This document shows, piece by piece, positions 33,236 through 41,927 of a stretch of DNA of 64,000 nt. The DNA is from JAICUY01 sp963716585. Its GTDB lineage: Bacteria > Chloroflexota > Limnocylindria > QHBO01. Within the stretch, counting starts at the first letter, position 1, and each line of letters starts with the position of its first letter. The notes under the pieces are model-generated. The model saw only the letters and a list, made by a program, of their open reading frames with translations. It was not told the origin of the DNA and made no database searches. The translations under genes were made by a program, and so were the position numbers. Location of the stretch: assembly GCA_963716585.1 (NCBI GenBank), contig CAVQTN010000002.1, forward strand, positions 744,001 through 808,000, written 5' to 3'.

Positions 33236-34690
33236 ATGTCCGACCGCGAGCACCCGAGCGCCGCCCTCCGCTGGCTGCCGTCGCCGCTGGCGCTGCTGCT
33301 CCTGGTGGTGGGCGCAGTGGTGGTGCTCGTCGCCCTGGCCCACGGCCTGACCGATGCCGATTACTTCTGGCACGTCACTGCCGGTCGGTTGATGGTGCAG
33401 TCGGGCAGCGTGCCGAGCATTGATCCGTTCTCCTTCACGTGGTTCGGGCAGCCGTGGACGCCCCACGAGTGGCTGGGCGAGGTGCTGATCTACGCCACGG
33501 TCTCGACCCTGGGCGGCACGCTGACGGCCGTCGTGTTCGGCCTGCTGGCCGCGGCAGCCATCGCGCTGGCCGCGCTCACCGCGCGGCGGCTGGGAGCCGG
33601 GACCGCGGCGATCGGGGCGGCGGTGGTGATCGGCGCGCTGGTGATGATCCCGTACGTGACCGTCCGGCCACAGATCTTCTCCTGGCTGCTGCTCGCCGTG
33701 CTGAGCCTGCTCCTGGCGTCGCTGGATGCGGCGCGCCCGCGCCGGGCGCTCCTGCTCCTGCCACTCTTCGTGCTGTGGGCCAACCTGCACGGCCTGTACG
33801 TCGTGGGCCTGGGCGTCGTGGCGCTGTACACGCTCTTCACGCTTGCGGGTCGAACGCCCATGGCGGCAGCGCGCGGTTGGATGGCAGGCGCCGCGATCGC
33901 CGCGCTGCTGGCGTCGATGCTCACCCCGGCCGGGCCTGCCGGGCTGCTCTATCCGCTGCGCTACCTGGAGCCGGGCGACTGGGGCCTGGCCAACATCGTG
34001 GAGTGGCAGTCGCCCAGCTTCCACGACCCCGCGAACCTGGGCCTGCTGGTGCTGATCGTGGTGCTGGTGGCCGTGGGAGCGCGCAACGCCGCGGGCTGGA
34101 TGGCAGCGCTCGCCTGGCTGGGCGTGGCGATGGCCCTCGTCTCGCTGCGCAACGAGCCGATCGCCGCGATCTGGTCGGTGCCGGTCCTCGCCGCCAGCAT
34201 CCAGTCGCGACTGCCGGTGCGCGTGAGCCGGTCCTCGCAGGCCTTGGGCCGGCGCGCTCTCGAGGTCGTGGCGGCGGCCGCGGTGGTGGCCGGGGCCGTG
34301 ATCGTCATCGGTCCACAGGTGGTCGCTCCGGCGCAGGCCCTGCAGCGCGCCCACCTGCCCGTGGCGGGCGTCGACGAGCTGGCGGCGCGCATGCCGGACG
34401 CGCATGTCTTCGCCGAATACGGATGGGCCGGCTATGTCATCTCGCGGTTGCACGACGGCGGCGGGCGCGTGTTCGTCGACGGGCGCAACGACATGTACCC
34501 CCAGTCGATCCTGGAGGACTACTCGCAGATCCGGGCCGCGAACGACGGCTGGTCAACAAGGCTGGACCGATCCGGCGCGACCGCCATCCTGCTGCCGCCT
34601 GATGCGCCGCTGGTCCGCGCCGCCGCTGCGTCAGGCTGGTGCGAGAAGGTGCGCGATGCGTACGAGGTGCTGCTCGCACGCTGCGGCTGA
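33236..34690 (+). CDS. Polytopic membrane protein, GT-C-like
   Basis: 484 residues, about ten membrane helices and a soluble end. The first loop reads TDADYFWHVTAGRLMVQSG, then PSIDPFSFTWFGQPWTPHEW. The C-terminal globular part includes VFAEYGWAGYVISRLHD and RVFVDGRNDMYP. A homologue at 52183-53682 has the same layout (DVWWHIRAGDEVLRTG, then IFNKYEWGGYLGL and FIDGRADVYGD). I do not know a named function; the fold and surroundings suggest a polyprenyl-phosphate-sugar transferase or a related carrier. Its last 172 bases overlap the convergent GT87 gene. Confidence 0.75.
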   Translation: MSDREHPSAALRWLPSPLALLLLVVGAVVVLVALAHGLTDADYFWHVTAGRLMVQSGSVPSIDPFSFTWFGQPWTPHEWLGEVLIYATVSTLGGTLTAVVFGLLAAAAIALAALTARRLGAGTAAIGAAVVIGALVMIPYVTVRPQIFSWLLLAVLSLLLASLDAARPRRALLLLPLFVLWANLHGLYVVGLGVVALYTLFTLAGRTPMAAARGWMAGAAIAALLASMLTPAGPAGLLYPLRYLEPGDWGLANIVEWQSPSFHDPANLGLLVLIVVLVAVGARNAAGWMAALAWLGVAMALVSLRNEPIAAIWSVPVLAASIQSRLPVRVSRSSQALGRRALEVVAAAAVVAGAVIVIGPQVVAPAQALQRAHLPVAGVDELAARMPDAHVFAEYGWAGYVISRLHDGGGRVFVDGRNDMYPQSILEDYSQIRAANDGWSTRLDRSGATAILLPPDAPLVRAAAASGWCEKVRDAYEVLLARCG

Positions 34691-35514
34691 CCAGCGGGAC
34701 CTCCCCGGCTCCGCCAGCGCCACAGCGCGATGATCCCGACCAGGATGCTCGTGCCGGAGATCCAGGGCACCGGCAGCGCCAGGGTGCAGGCCACCAGCAC
34801 CGTCCAGCGCCAACAGCGGATCCCGCCGACGAAGGCGATGCCCGCGGCGAGCACCAGCCGGATCCAGAGCGGCCAGCTGATGGCCAGCACGCTGGCCGGG
34901 ATGGGGACCGATGCGTTGCGCCGAAGCGAGTCGACCCATTCGAACCACAGGTGCGGCGCGATGGCGAACGAGACGGCGGTGATGGCGGCGGTCGTCGCCA
35001 GCGCGATCAGCAGCGGCCTCCACGCGCGCCGGCCGGCGAACCACAGCAGGCCGATTCCCGGCGTCACCTTGGTCAACAGGTTGAATGCCCACGCCTGCGG
35101 ATAGCGGAAACCGATCACCGCGGCGGCCGCGATGAACAGGTGCAGGTTGCCGGTGCTGATCTCGTCGGAGACCGGTGAACCGGGGAAGAGCAGCAGGACG
35201 ACGCCGATCCGCGGGCCGGCCATCCAGGCCAGCAACCCCAGGTTCGCCGCCGACCAGACTCCTTTGAACGCTTCCCAGGGCAGGAACCCGGACGGGGCGA
35301 ACAGCTGCGCGAAGGCCGGCGAGTAGAGATAGGCGTCGCGGCCGCCGACCGTGCCACGCTCGTACAGGTGCGCGAAGTCGAAACGCCAGTACACCCGCGC
35401 GTCCTGCAGGAAGTCGCGCTGGTTGAAGTTCAGCCAGATCCAGGCGAAGACGAAACCGGCCCAGGCCAGCATGGTGATCGCGGTGCCCAGCAGACGTTTG
35501 TGGTGCGGGGTCAC
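34519..35514 (-). CDS. GT87 (DUF2029) membrane glycosyltransferase, LYSPAF subtype
   Basis: 331 residues. After the first helix, a loop DARVYWRFDFAHLYERG leads to YLYSPAFAQLFAPSGFLPWE. The signature LLTKVTPGIGLLWFAGRR and APHLWFEWVDSLRRN follow. GT87 enzymes, such as mycobacterial PimE, use a polyprenyl-phosphate hexose and act on the outer face of the membrane. GTG 35514 overlaps the stop of the Wzy gene as GTGA, which fixes the start. The final 60 residues are polar and antisense to the neighbouring gene's end, so the tail is less certain. Confidence 0.85.
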   Translation of the reverse strand: MTPHHKRLLGTAITMLAWAGFVFAWIWLNFNQRDFLQDARVYWRFDFAHLYERGTVGGRDAYLYSPAFAQLFAPSGFLPWEAFKGVWSAANLGLLAWMAGPRIGVVLLLFPGSPVSDEISTGNLHLFIAAAAVIGFRYPQAWAFNLLTKVTPGIGLLWFAGRRAWRPLLIALATTAAITAVSFAIAPHLWFEWVDSLRRNASVPIPASVLAISWPLWIRLVLAAGIAFVGGIRCWRWTVLVACTLALPVPWISGTSILVGIIALWRWRSRGGPAGQPQRASSTSYASRTFSHQPDAAAARTSGASGGSRMAVAPDRSSLVDQPSFAARICE

Positions 35515-37730
35515 GGCGAGGTCCAGCCGGCACACGTCGGCGGATCACCGATGAGCGACCAGGGCCACGCCTGGGCAACGGGCGCGACCGGCTCGGACGG
35601 CGGGGCCACTCCGGCGACCGGTGGCTGGTAGCTGCTCAGCGCGTCCTCGCGGTAGACGTGCTCGCGGATGATGCCCAGTGGCCCCGGGTGCGGCGCTCGG
35701 AACGGGCCGAGATAGCCGCTGATGGCGTCGTAGCGTTGCTGATCGCAGGTCAGCCACGCGGCGGCCTGCAACCCGCGAAGCGTCGTCACGTCGTAGGGCG
35801 CGTCTCGTGACGCCTCGTTCGCCGCCGCTCTTGCCTCCACCGCCTGGCCGTGCGCCGCAAAGGAGATGGCCCGCCATGCAGCTCCGCCATCCGGCAGCCG
35901 GTCGTCCGCCAGCGCCAGGTCCCAGGCGACGATGTCGGGCGCCAGGGCCGCCCGCGCCCCGAGCTGCGCGGCCACGCCGCCGACCGCCGCCCCGACCTGT
36001 GCCCGTGTCGGCGTGGTGCTGCCGGAGAAGGCGGTGATGAGGCCGCGATCCAACGCCACGGCGGTGGCGTAGGCCTGAATGGCTTCCGCAGACTGGCCGG
36101 TCTGGAGGAGTGCGGCTCCCAACTGGAAGGAGAACGTGGCGTCGAGCACCGTTCGTCGGGCCGCCTCGCGCAGCAGGCGGACGCGCTCCGCCGGGTTGGT
36201 GGAGAGTGCGCCAAGCGCGCCCCACGAGCGCGCGTCGCCAGGGCTGACCTGGCGTGCCCGCTCGTAGGCCGACACGGCCGCATCGGCTTGCCCAAGCTGG
36301 GCGCGGGCCAAGCCAAGGCCCAGCCAGTAGCCGGCATCGGTCGCATAGGCCGATGTCGCGACGCCGAAGCGGTCCACCGCCAGCTTCCAGTCGGAGCGGA
36401 CCGCCGCCTGTCGCCCGGCGTCGGCGGCGGTCCGCGCCGCATCCACGCCGATGACCGACGGCAGGAGCAGCAGACTGCCCGTGACCGCCAGCGCGACCGG
36501 CAGGAGCGCCCCGCGCCAGCGTGGCAGGGTCGGACGCAGGACAGGCTCGGCCTGGCGCGTCACCGTCCAGGCGGCGAGTGTCACGACCACGGCGATCACC
36601 GCCGGCAAGGAGCTGAAGTCGTCGAAGAGTGACGCGGCGGCGAACCCCGCCAGGACCGCCGCCGCGGTGCGGCGCTGCGCATCGACAAGGTGCGGCCGCG
36701 CGGCGAACGCGAAGGCCACGAGCAGCGCCAGGAAGCCGGCCAGCAGGATGATCCCGCCGTCCGCCGCGGTGAGCAGCGGGACGTCGTGGGCCAGGCGGAC
36801 CGGCACGGGGTAGGTGTAGTCCGGCACGTGGGTCAGCCGCAGCCACGAGTAGGTCGATGGCCCGCCACCGGTCAGCGGATCGGCCGCGAAGACGGCCAGC
36901 GCCTGGCGCCAGATCTCGCCGCGACCGTCGAGCGCCGCATCGAGCAGGCGGCCGAAATGGGTGGCCACGAACACGCCAGCGAACCCGGCAACCGCGGCGG
37001 CGGCGACCGATGCCGCCATGACGAGGCGCCGGCTGCGCAGCCAGCCGAGAGCGGCCCGCGTCCAGCGCCAGCCCGAGAAGGCGTCATATGCCAGAGCGGC
37101 GACCAGCAGCCCCACCCAGCCGGCGCGTCCCGCGGAAAGCGGGATGGTGATCACCGAGGCGACCGCCCATAGCGCCGCGAGCACGCGCCGCCCCAGGCCG
37201 GCGGGCTGCCAGCGCAGGAGCGGAATGGCGAGCAGCGTGAAGATCGGGAAGACGTTGGCCGTGCCCCAGATGAAGACCTGGTTCGACTCGAGGTTCGGCA
37301 GGCTGCCGAACGCGGAGACCCAGGCCAGCTTCTCGCCGATCCACCAGATGGCGACCATCACCAGCCAGAAGACGATCGCGTAGCTGGCGGCCACCGCCAC
37401 AGCCGTGCGCAGGCGTGGCATGGAGCCGACCTCGCGCATGGCGAAGAAGGTCAGCGCGTAGGCCATCGCCAGGCCGACCGATTCGAGCGAGCCCTGCACA
37501 TCGGCGCTGAAGAACGAGACGACCAGCAGGGCGGCGAGCGCCGCCAGGATCGCCCAGTCGAGGGTTGTCCGCGGACCACGCAGCCGCACCACCGCCCAGA
37601 CCACCAGCGGCGTGACGAAGAGCAGCTGCGCGGCGATGCGCAATCCCGGGTAGCTGCCCAGCAGCTCGCTGCCGAAGAAGCCGACGAACAGCACGGTCCA
37701 CAGCTGCAGCGCCAGGACGAGGACGATCAT
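35511..37730 (-). CDS. O-antigen ligase/Wzy polymerase-like protein with TPR domain
   Basis: 739 residues. The first 430 hold about twelve membrane helices with the Wzy_C ligase-type region (ITIPLSAGRAGWVGLLVAAL, then GRGEIWRQALAVFAADPLTG with the conserved loop GPSTYSWLRL). Residues 460-680 are tetratricopeptide repeats (YWLGLGLARAQLGQADAAVS, YERARQVSPGDARSWGALGA). It probably polymerises or ligates the polysaccharide made by this locus on the outside of the membrane. It overlaps the upstream phosphoglycosyltransferase-dehydratase gene and the downstream GT87 gene by 4 bases each, so the three are one transcript. Confidence 0.87.
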   Translation of the reverse strand: MIVLVLALQLWTVLFVGFFGSELLGSYPGLRIAAQLLFVTPLVVWAVVRLRGPRTTLDWAILAALAALLVVSFFSADVQGSLESVGLAMAYALTFFAMREVGSMPRLRTAVAVAASYAIVFWLVMVAIWWIGEKLAWVSAFGSLPNLESNQVFIWGTANVFPIFTLLAIPLLRWQPAGLGRRVLAALWAVASVITIPLSAGRAGWVGLLVAALAYDAFSGWRWTRAALGWLRSRRLVMAASVAAAAVAGFAGVFVATHFGRLLDAALDGRGEIWRQALAVFAADPLTGGGPSTYSWLRLTHVPDYTYPVPVRLAHDVPLLTAADGGIILLAGFLALLVAFAFAARPHLVDAQRRTAAAVLAGFAAASLFDDFSSLPAVIAVVVTLAAWTVTRQAEPVLRPTLPRWRGALLPVALAVTGSLLLLPSVIGVDAARTAADAGRQAAVRSDWKLAVDRFGVATSAYATDAGYWLGLGLARAQLGQADAAVSAYERARQVSPGDARSWGALGALSTNPAERVRLLREAARRTVLDATFSFQLGAALLQTGQSAEAIQAYATAVALDRGLITAFSGSTTPTRAQVGAAVGGVAAQLGARAALAPDIVAWDLALADDRLPDGGAAWRAISFAAHGQAVEARAAANEASRDAPYDVTTLRGLQAAAWLTCDQQRYDAISGYLGPFRAPHPGPLGIIREHVYREDALSSYQPPVAGVAPPSEPVAPVAQAWPWSLIGDPPTCAGWTSP

Positions 37731-40258
37731 CCCTCGGTGGCGGGAGCGGCAACCGGCGCGGCACCCACGGCGGCCTCCGGCGCGCGGGCCAGACGCTCGC
37801 GGAGCCGCGGCTCGTCACCGGCGACCGCCAGCGCCTCGAGCTCCCGCGCCCGGTCGAGCGTGGATCCAGTCGCGGCCGCGCCCCGCGCCACCAGGAGCGC
37901 CTCGTGCTCGGTGGCGACCGGCTCCTCGCCGGGCGCGAAGAGCGTCTCCTCCAGCTTCTCGCCGGGACGCAGCCCGCTGAACACGACCTGGATGTCCTTG
38001 CTGCCTCCCGGCACCGACAGGCGGATGAGGTCGTGGGCCAGGTCCACGATCCGCATCGGCTGGCCCATGTTCAGCACGTGGATGTCGCCGGGGCGTCCGA
38101 TGGCGCCGGCCAGCAGAATCAGCCGCACCGCCTCGGGGATGGTCATGAAGTAACGCGTCATGTCCGGATGGGTGATGGTCACCGGGCCACCGTCCGCGAT
38201 CTGCTGCCGGAACAGCTCGAGGACCGATCCCTGCGAGCCCATCACGTTCCCGAAGCGGACGAGCACGAAGCGGCCGTGCGCCCCCGCGCCGATCTCCTGG
38301 ACCAGCAGCTCGCCCATGCGCTTCGTCGCGCCCATGACCGATGACGGGTCGACCGCCTTGTCGGTGCTGATGAAGATGAAGGTCTCGACGCCATGCCGGG
38401 CCGCTGCCTCCGCCACGAGCCGCGTGCCGCGGACGTTGGCCAGCACCGCCGCGGCGACGTTCGCCTCCGACAGCGGCACGTGCTTGTGGGCTGCGGCGTG
38501 CAGCACGACCGCGGGCCGCTCCGCGGCGAAGATGCGCTCCAGCGCCATCTCGTCGGTCACGTCGCCCAGCACGGCCGCGACCTCGACCGCCGGGAAGCGT
38601 CGCCGCAGCTCCTCGTCGATGAAGAAGAGCGGCGTCTCGGCGCGCTCGTAGAGGACGACGCGGCGGGCGCCCAGGGACGCGACCTGGCGGCAGACCTCCG
38701 ACCCGATGCTGCCGCCGGCGCCGGTGACCAGCACCACGCGGCCGCCCACCAGCTGGCGCATCGGCGCCTCCGGGATCTCCTGCGGCTCGCGGCGCAGCAG
38801 GTCCTCGACGCGCACCGGCCGGATCTTGTTGACCGTCACGCTCTCGTCGAGCAGCTCCTGCACGCCGGGCAGAGTGCGCACCGACACCCCGGCGGCCTCG
38901 CACAGCGCGATGACGCGCCGCAGCTCGGCGCCCGACATGCGTGGCACCGCCACGATGACCTCGCTGGCCTCGCGCTCGGCCACGACCCGCGGCAGGTCGT
39001 CGCCGGTGCCCGCCACCTCGACGCCATAGATTCGCTGGCCGCGGCGCGACGGGTCGTCGTCCAGGAATGCGACGGGCTCCAGGCGCAGCAACCGGTTGCG
39101 CTGCATCTCCCGCACCAGCAGCGCACCGGCCTCGCCGGCGCCGTAGATCAGCACGGGGCGGGGTGGCCCGCTGAGCATCGGCCCGGGGGCGACGTCGAGG
39201 CCTTCCTGGCGCACGCGCGACGCCAAGCGGATGCCGCCCAGCACCAGGACCGAGAGGATGAGCTCGATGATCAACGCCGATCTCGGGAAGCCCACCGAGC
39301 CTGGGAACTGCGACGGCTGCATCACCACGAAGATGACGAAGGTCATGACCAGCGAACCGGCGGCCAGCGACGAGACCACCAGCGCCACGTCCGACACCGT
39401 CGGATAGCGCCACACGCGCAGGTACGCGCCGGCAAGCAGGAAGCCGGCCGGCCGGACGAGCGCCGCGAGCGGAATGAAGATCCAGTAGGTCGCCACGGCG
39501 GCGAACAGGTTGTTGCGATCGATGCGCAGGCCCACGGCCAGCGCCGCCACGACCGCGGCCAGCACGGCGTCGAGCAGGATGGCGCTCCAGCGCGCGGAGG
39601 CCAGGCGCTCGGTGATCGTGTACCGGCGGCGGGGGCGGTTCGTTCGCCGCTCGCCGGTGGTGACCACGCCGACGAACGTGCGCCACAGCAGGCCCATGTC
39701 GCGGCGCAGCGCGTAGTGCCGGACGTAGTCGAGGTCGACGGCCAGCTTGGCGTGCATCACCTCGGCTGCGTACAGCGCGTCAGCGTCGCCGACGAGCCGC
39801 TCCTCCTCGTCGATATAGGCGACCTGGCTCGGCCCGGTGATCCCCGGGCGGACGTCGAGGACCGTTCGTTCCGCGGCCGTCCATTGCGCGACGTACTGCG
39901 GAGCCTCCGGCCGAGGGCCGACCAGCGACATCTGGCCTCCGAGCACGTTCATGAGTTGCGGCAGCTCGTCGAGCTTCGTGCGTCGCAGGACCGCGCCGAC
40001 GCGCGTCACGCGGAAGTCATGACTGCCGGTGACGGCCGGACCGACCTGGTCCGCGCCGCGTGCCATGGAGCGGAACTTCCACATCGTGAACTCGTTGCCG
40101 TGCCGGCCGACGCGACGGGCACCGTAGATGATCGGGCCGGAGGAGTCGAGGGCGACCGCCAGCGCCACGAGGGCCATGACCGGCAGCAGGATGACGAACG
40201 CCACCGCTCCCAGGACGAGGTCGAGCGCGCGCTTGAGCACGGCTTGCCAGGCGCTCAC
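37727..40258 (-). CDS. Fusion of WcaJ-like phosphoglycosyltransferase and CapD/FlaA1-like UDP-sugar 4,6-dehydratase
   Basis: 843 residues. Residues 1-200 are a bacterial sugar transferase: helix LDLVLGAVAFVILLPVMALV, WKFRSMARGAD, RRTKLDELPQLMNVLGGQMS, LVGPRPEAP and DVRPGITGP. It would attach the first sugar phosphate to undecaprenyl phosphate. Residues 225-355 are four helices. Residues 365-490 form a CoA-binding-like Rossmann domain (VLIYGAGEAGALLVREMQ). Residues 500-800 are the dehydratase: TGAGGSIGSEV near 508, STDKAVDPSSVMGATKR near 629, and GLRPGEKLEETLF. These activities normally sit on separate proteins. The GTG start follows a GTACTGTTGACC promoter with TAGCCT as -10. Confidence 0.92.
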   Translation of the reverse strand: MSAWQAVLKRALDLVLGAVAFVILLPVMALVALAVALDSSGPIIYGARRVGRHGNEFTMWKFRSMARGADQVGPAVTGSHDFRVTRVGAVLRRTKLDELPQLMNVLGGQMSLVGPRPEAPQYVAQWTAAERTVLDVRPGITGPSQVAYIDEEERLVGDADALYAAEVMHAKLAVDLDYVRHYALRRDMGLLWRTFVGVVTTGERRTNRPRRRYTITERLASARWSAILLDAVLAAVVAALAVGLRIDRNNLFAAVATYWIFIPLAALVRPAGFLLAGAYLRVWRYPTVSDVALVVSSLAAGSLVMTFVIFVVMQPSQFPGSVGFPRSALIIELILSVLVLGGIRLASRVRQEGLDVAPGPMLSGPPRPVLIYGAGEAGALLVREMQRNRLLRLEPVAFLDDDPSRRGQRIYGVEVAGTGDDLPRVVAEREASEVIVAVPRMSGAELRRVIALCEAAGVSVRTLPGVQELLDESVTVNKIRPVRVEDLLRREPQEIPEAPMRQLVGGRVVLVTGAGGSIGSEVCRQVASLGARRVVLYERAETPLFFIDEELRRRFPAVEVAAVLGDVTDEMALERIFAAERPAVVLHAAAHKHVPLSEANVAAAVLANVRGTRLVAEAAARHGVETFIFISTDKAVDPSSVMGATKRMGELLVQEIGAGAHGRFVLVRFGNVMGSQGSVLELFRQQIADGGPVTITHPDMTRYFMTIPEAVRLILLAGAIGRPGDIHVLNMGQPMRIVDLAHDLIRLSVPGGSKDIQVVFSGLRPGEKLEETLFAPGEEPVATEHEALLVARGAAATGSTLDRARELEALAVAGDEPRLRERLARAPEAAVGAAPVAAPATEG

Positions 40259-40328
40259 GGCGCGTGCCTCGTCGGTTCGTGCGGGAATGGCTCGGCCACC
40301 TGCTCCTCGGGGCTGGGATGTTCGCCGC

Positions 40329-40363
40329 AGGCTAGGGACGATCGGTGCCGCCGGTCAACAGTA
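40329..40363 (-). promoter_or_regulatory. GTACTGTTGACC promoter of the phosphoglycosyltransferase gene
   Basis: The minus strand reads GTAGTACTGTTGACC, an 18-base spacer and TAGCCT (40329-40334), then TGC. The same sequence, with a 17-base spacer and the same -10, precedes the aminotransferase gene. The remaining gap to 40655 (about 290 bases) shows no gene and no clear hairpin. Confidence 0.6.
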
Positions 40364-40655
40364 CTACCGTCGCGTGGGCACGCTCGGGCCGCGGCAGCGG
40401 TCGGGTGCTGGAGCTGTGCCGTGGCGGCGGCGCACAGGACGGCGCGCGCGTTTCAGCCGGTGGACGTATCGGACAACGGGACGGCCGCAGCGTGCCCGAC
40501 GACGCCCGAATCGGGCATCAGGTTGTCCGCGGGACGTCAGCAGCTGAAATATCGGCGAACGAGAGGGCCTGAAACGCCCCGGCAGCTTGGCCCGATGGCC
40601 GATGCGTCCATCCACTGAAAATTCGCGCCGGGCGAGGCGGCGTGGGGCTACAGAG

Positions 40656-41828
40656 TCAGACCTGGACCGGGTGGCGGGCGGCCTCGAGGATCTCGAGCAG
40701 CGTTGCGGCGACGCGATCCACCTGCGAATCGGTCATGCCGGGCCAGATCGGCAGCGAGATGGAGCGCTCGTACAGCCGCTCCGCGTTCGGGAAGTCGCCG
40801 GGCGCGTAGCCGTAGGCACGTTGGTAGTACGGGTGCAGGTTCAACGGAATGAAATGGACCGATGCGCCGATCCCCGCCGACGCCAGCGCATCGATGACCG
40901 CCGCGCGATCGAGACCCAGCGCGTCGAGGCGCAGACGCACGATGTACAGGTGCCAGGCGTGCCGGTCGCCATGGCGTCGCGGCGGCAGCTCGAGCAGTCC
41001 CGAACCGCCGAAGGCCGCGTCATAGCGCTGGGCGATGGCGGCGCGCGCATCGGCCAGTTCGTCCAGGCGGGACAGCTGGACCAGCCCGATCGCCGCCGCC
41101 AGGTCGGTCAGGTTGTCCTTGAAGCCGGGCTCGACGACCTCGTAGAACCAGTGGCCGCCGGCGCCGTAGCGGTTCCACGCGTCGGCGCTGATGCCATGCA
41201 GGCGCATGACGCCGGCGCGCGCCGCGATGGCGTCGGAGTCGGTGACCAGCATGCCGCCCTCGCCCCCGGTGGTCATCGTCTTTGTCGCGTAGAAGCTGAA
41301 GGCCGCGGCATCGCCGAGGCGCCCGGTCGACACGCCGCCAACCGATGCGGGCAGCGCATGCGCCGCGTCCTCCAGGAAGAAGGCGCCGGGCGCCAGCGAG
41401 CGCAACGGCGCGACATCGACGGCCAGGCCGGCGAAATGGACCGGCATCACCGCGCGCGTGGCATCGGTCAGGACCGGCTCCAGCTGGGAGGGGCCGAGCA
41501 GGTAGTCGTCGCCGACATCGGCCAGGACCGGGCGCGCCCCCAGGTAGGCGCACACCTCGCCGCAGGCGGTGAAGGTGTAGGCCGGGATGGCGACCTCGTC
41601 GCCGGGACCGATGCCACCCGCCTCCAGCGCGAGGTGCAGGCCCGCGGTGGCGCTGTTGAGGGCCAGCGCATGTTTGACGCCGATGCGCTCGGCGAACCGC
41701 TCCTCCAGCTCCTGCGCTTTTGCGCCGGTGGTCAGCCAGCCGGAGCGCAGCACCTCCACGGCGGCCGCGATCTCGCGTTCGCCCATGGACGGCCGATGGA
41801 AGGGAATGGCCTCGGGTTTGGTGCTCAA
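40656..41828 (-). CDS. DegT/DnrJ/EryC1-family sugar aminotransferase
   Basis: 390 residues, full length. A PLP enzyme that aminates a 4-keto nucleotide sugar, the next step after a 4,6-dehydratase. Signatures: GWLTTGAKAQELEERFAERI, NSATAGLHLALEAGGIGPGD, IPAYTFTACGEVCAYLGA, FFLEDAAHALPA and the Schiff-base Lys in SFYATKTMTTGGEGGM. The C-terminal half has HFIPLNLHPYYQRAYGYAPG. Exact sugar unknown; PseC-, ArnB- or PglE-like roles are possible. The start is TTG 41828, about 30 bases after the predicted transcription start. It stands on its own promoter between asnB and the fusion gene. Confidence 0.92.
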   Translation of the reverse strand: MSTKPEAIPFHRPSMGEREIAAAVEVLRSGWLTTGAKAQELEERFAERIGVKHALALNSATAGLHLALEAGGIGPGDEVAIPAYTFTACGEVCAYLGARPVLADVGDDYLLGPSQLEPVLTDATRAVMPVHFAGLAVDVAPLRSLAPGAFFLEDAAHALPASVGGVSTGRLGDAAAFSFYATKTMTTGGEGGMLVTDSDAIAARAGVMRLHGISADAWNRYGAGGHWFYEVVEPGFKDNLTDLAAAIGLVQLSRLDELADARAAIAQRYDAAFGGSGLLELPPRRHGDRHAWHLYIVRLRLDALGLDRAAVIDALASAGIGASVHFIPLNLHPYYQRAYGYAPGDFPNAERLYERSISLPIWPGMTDSQVDRVAATLLEILEAARHPVQV

Positions 41829-41864
41829 CGGCTGGTCTGACAGGCCTCGCGCAAGTTCGGCAGC

Positions 41865-41898
41865 AGGCTAGGCGGGACGGTGCAGGCGGTCAACAGTA
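41865..41898 (-). promoter_or_regulatory. GTACTGTTGACC promoter of the aminotransferase gene
   Basis: The minus strand reads GTAGTACTGTTGACC, a 17-base spacer and TAGCCT (41865-41870) then TGC. -35, -10 and spacing fit a housekeeping-sigma promoter. It lies just past the asnB stop. Confidence 0.62.
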
Positions 41899-41927
41899 CT
41901 ACCGGTCAGCGATGCGGCCCTTCGAGC

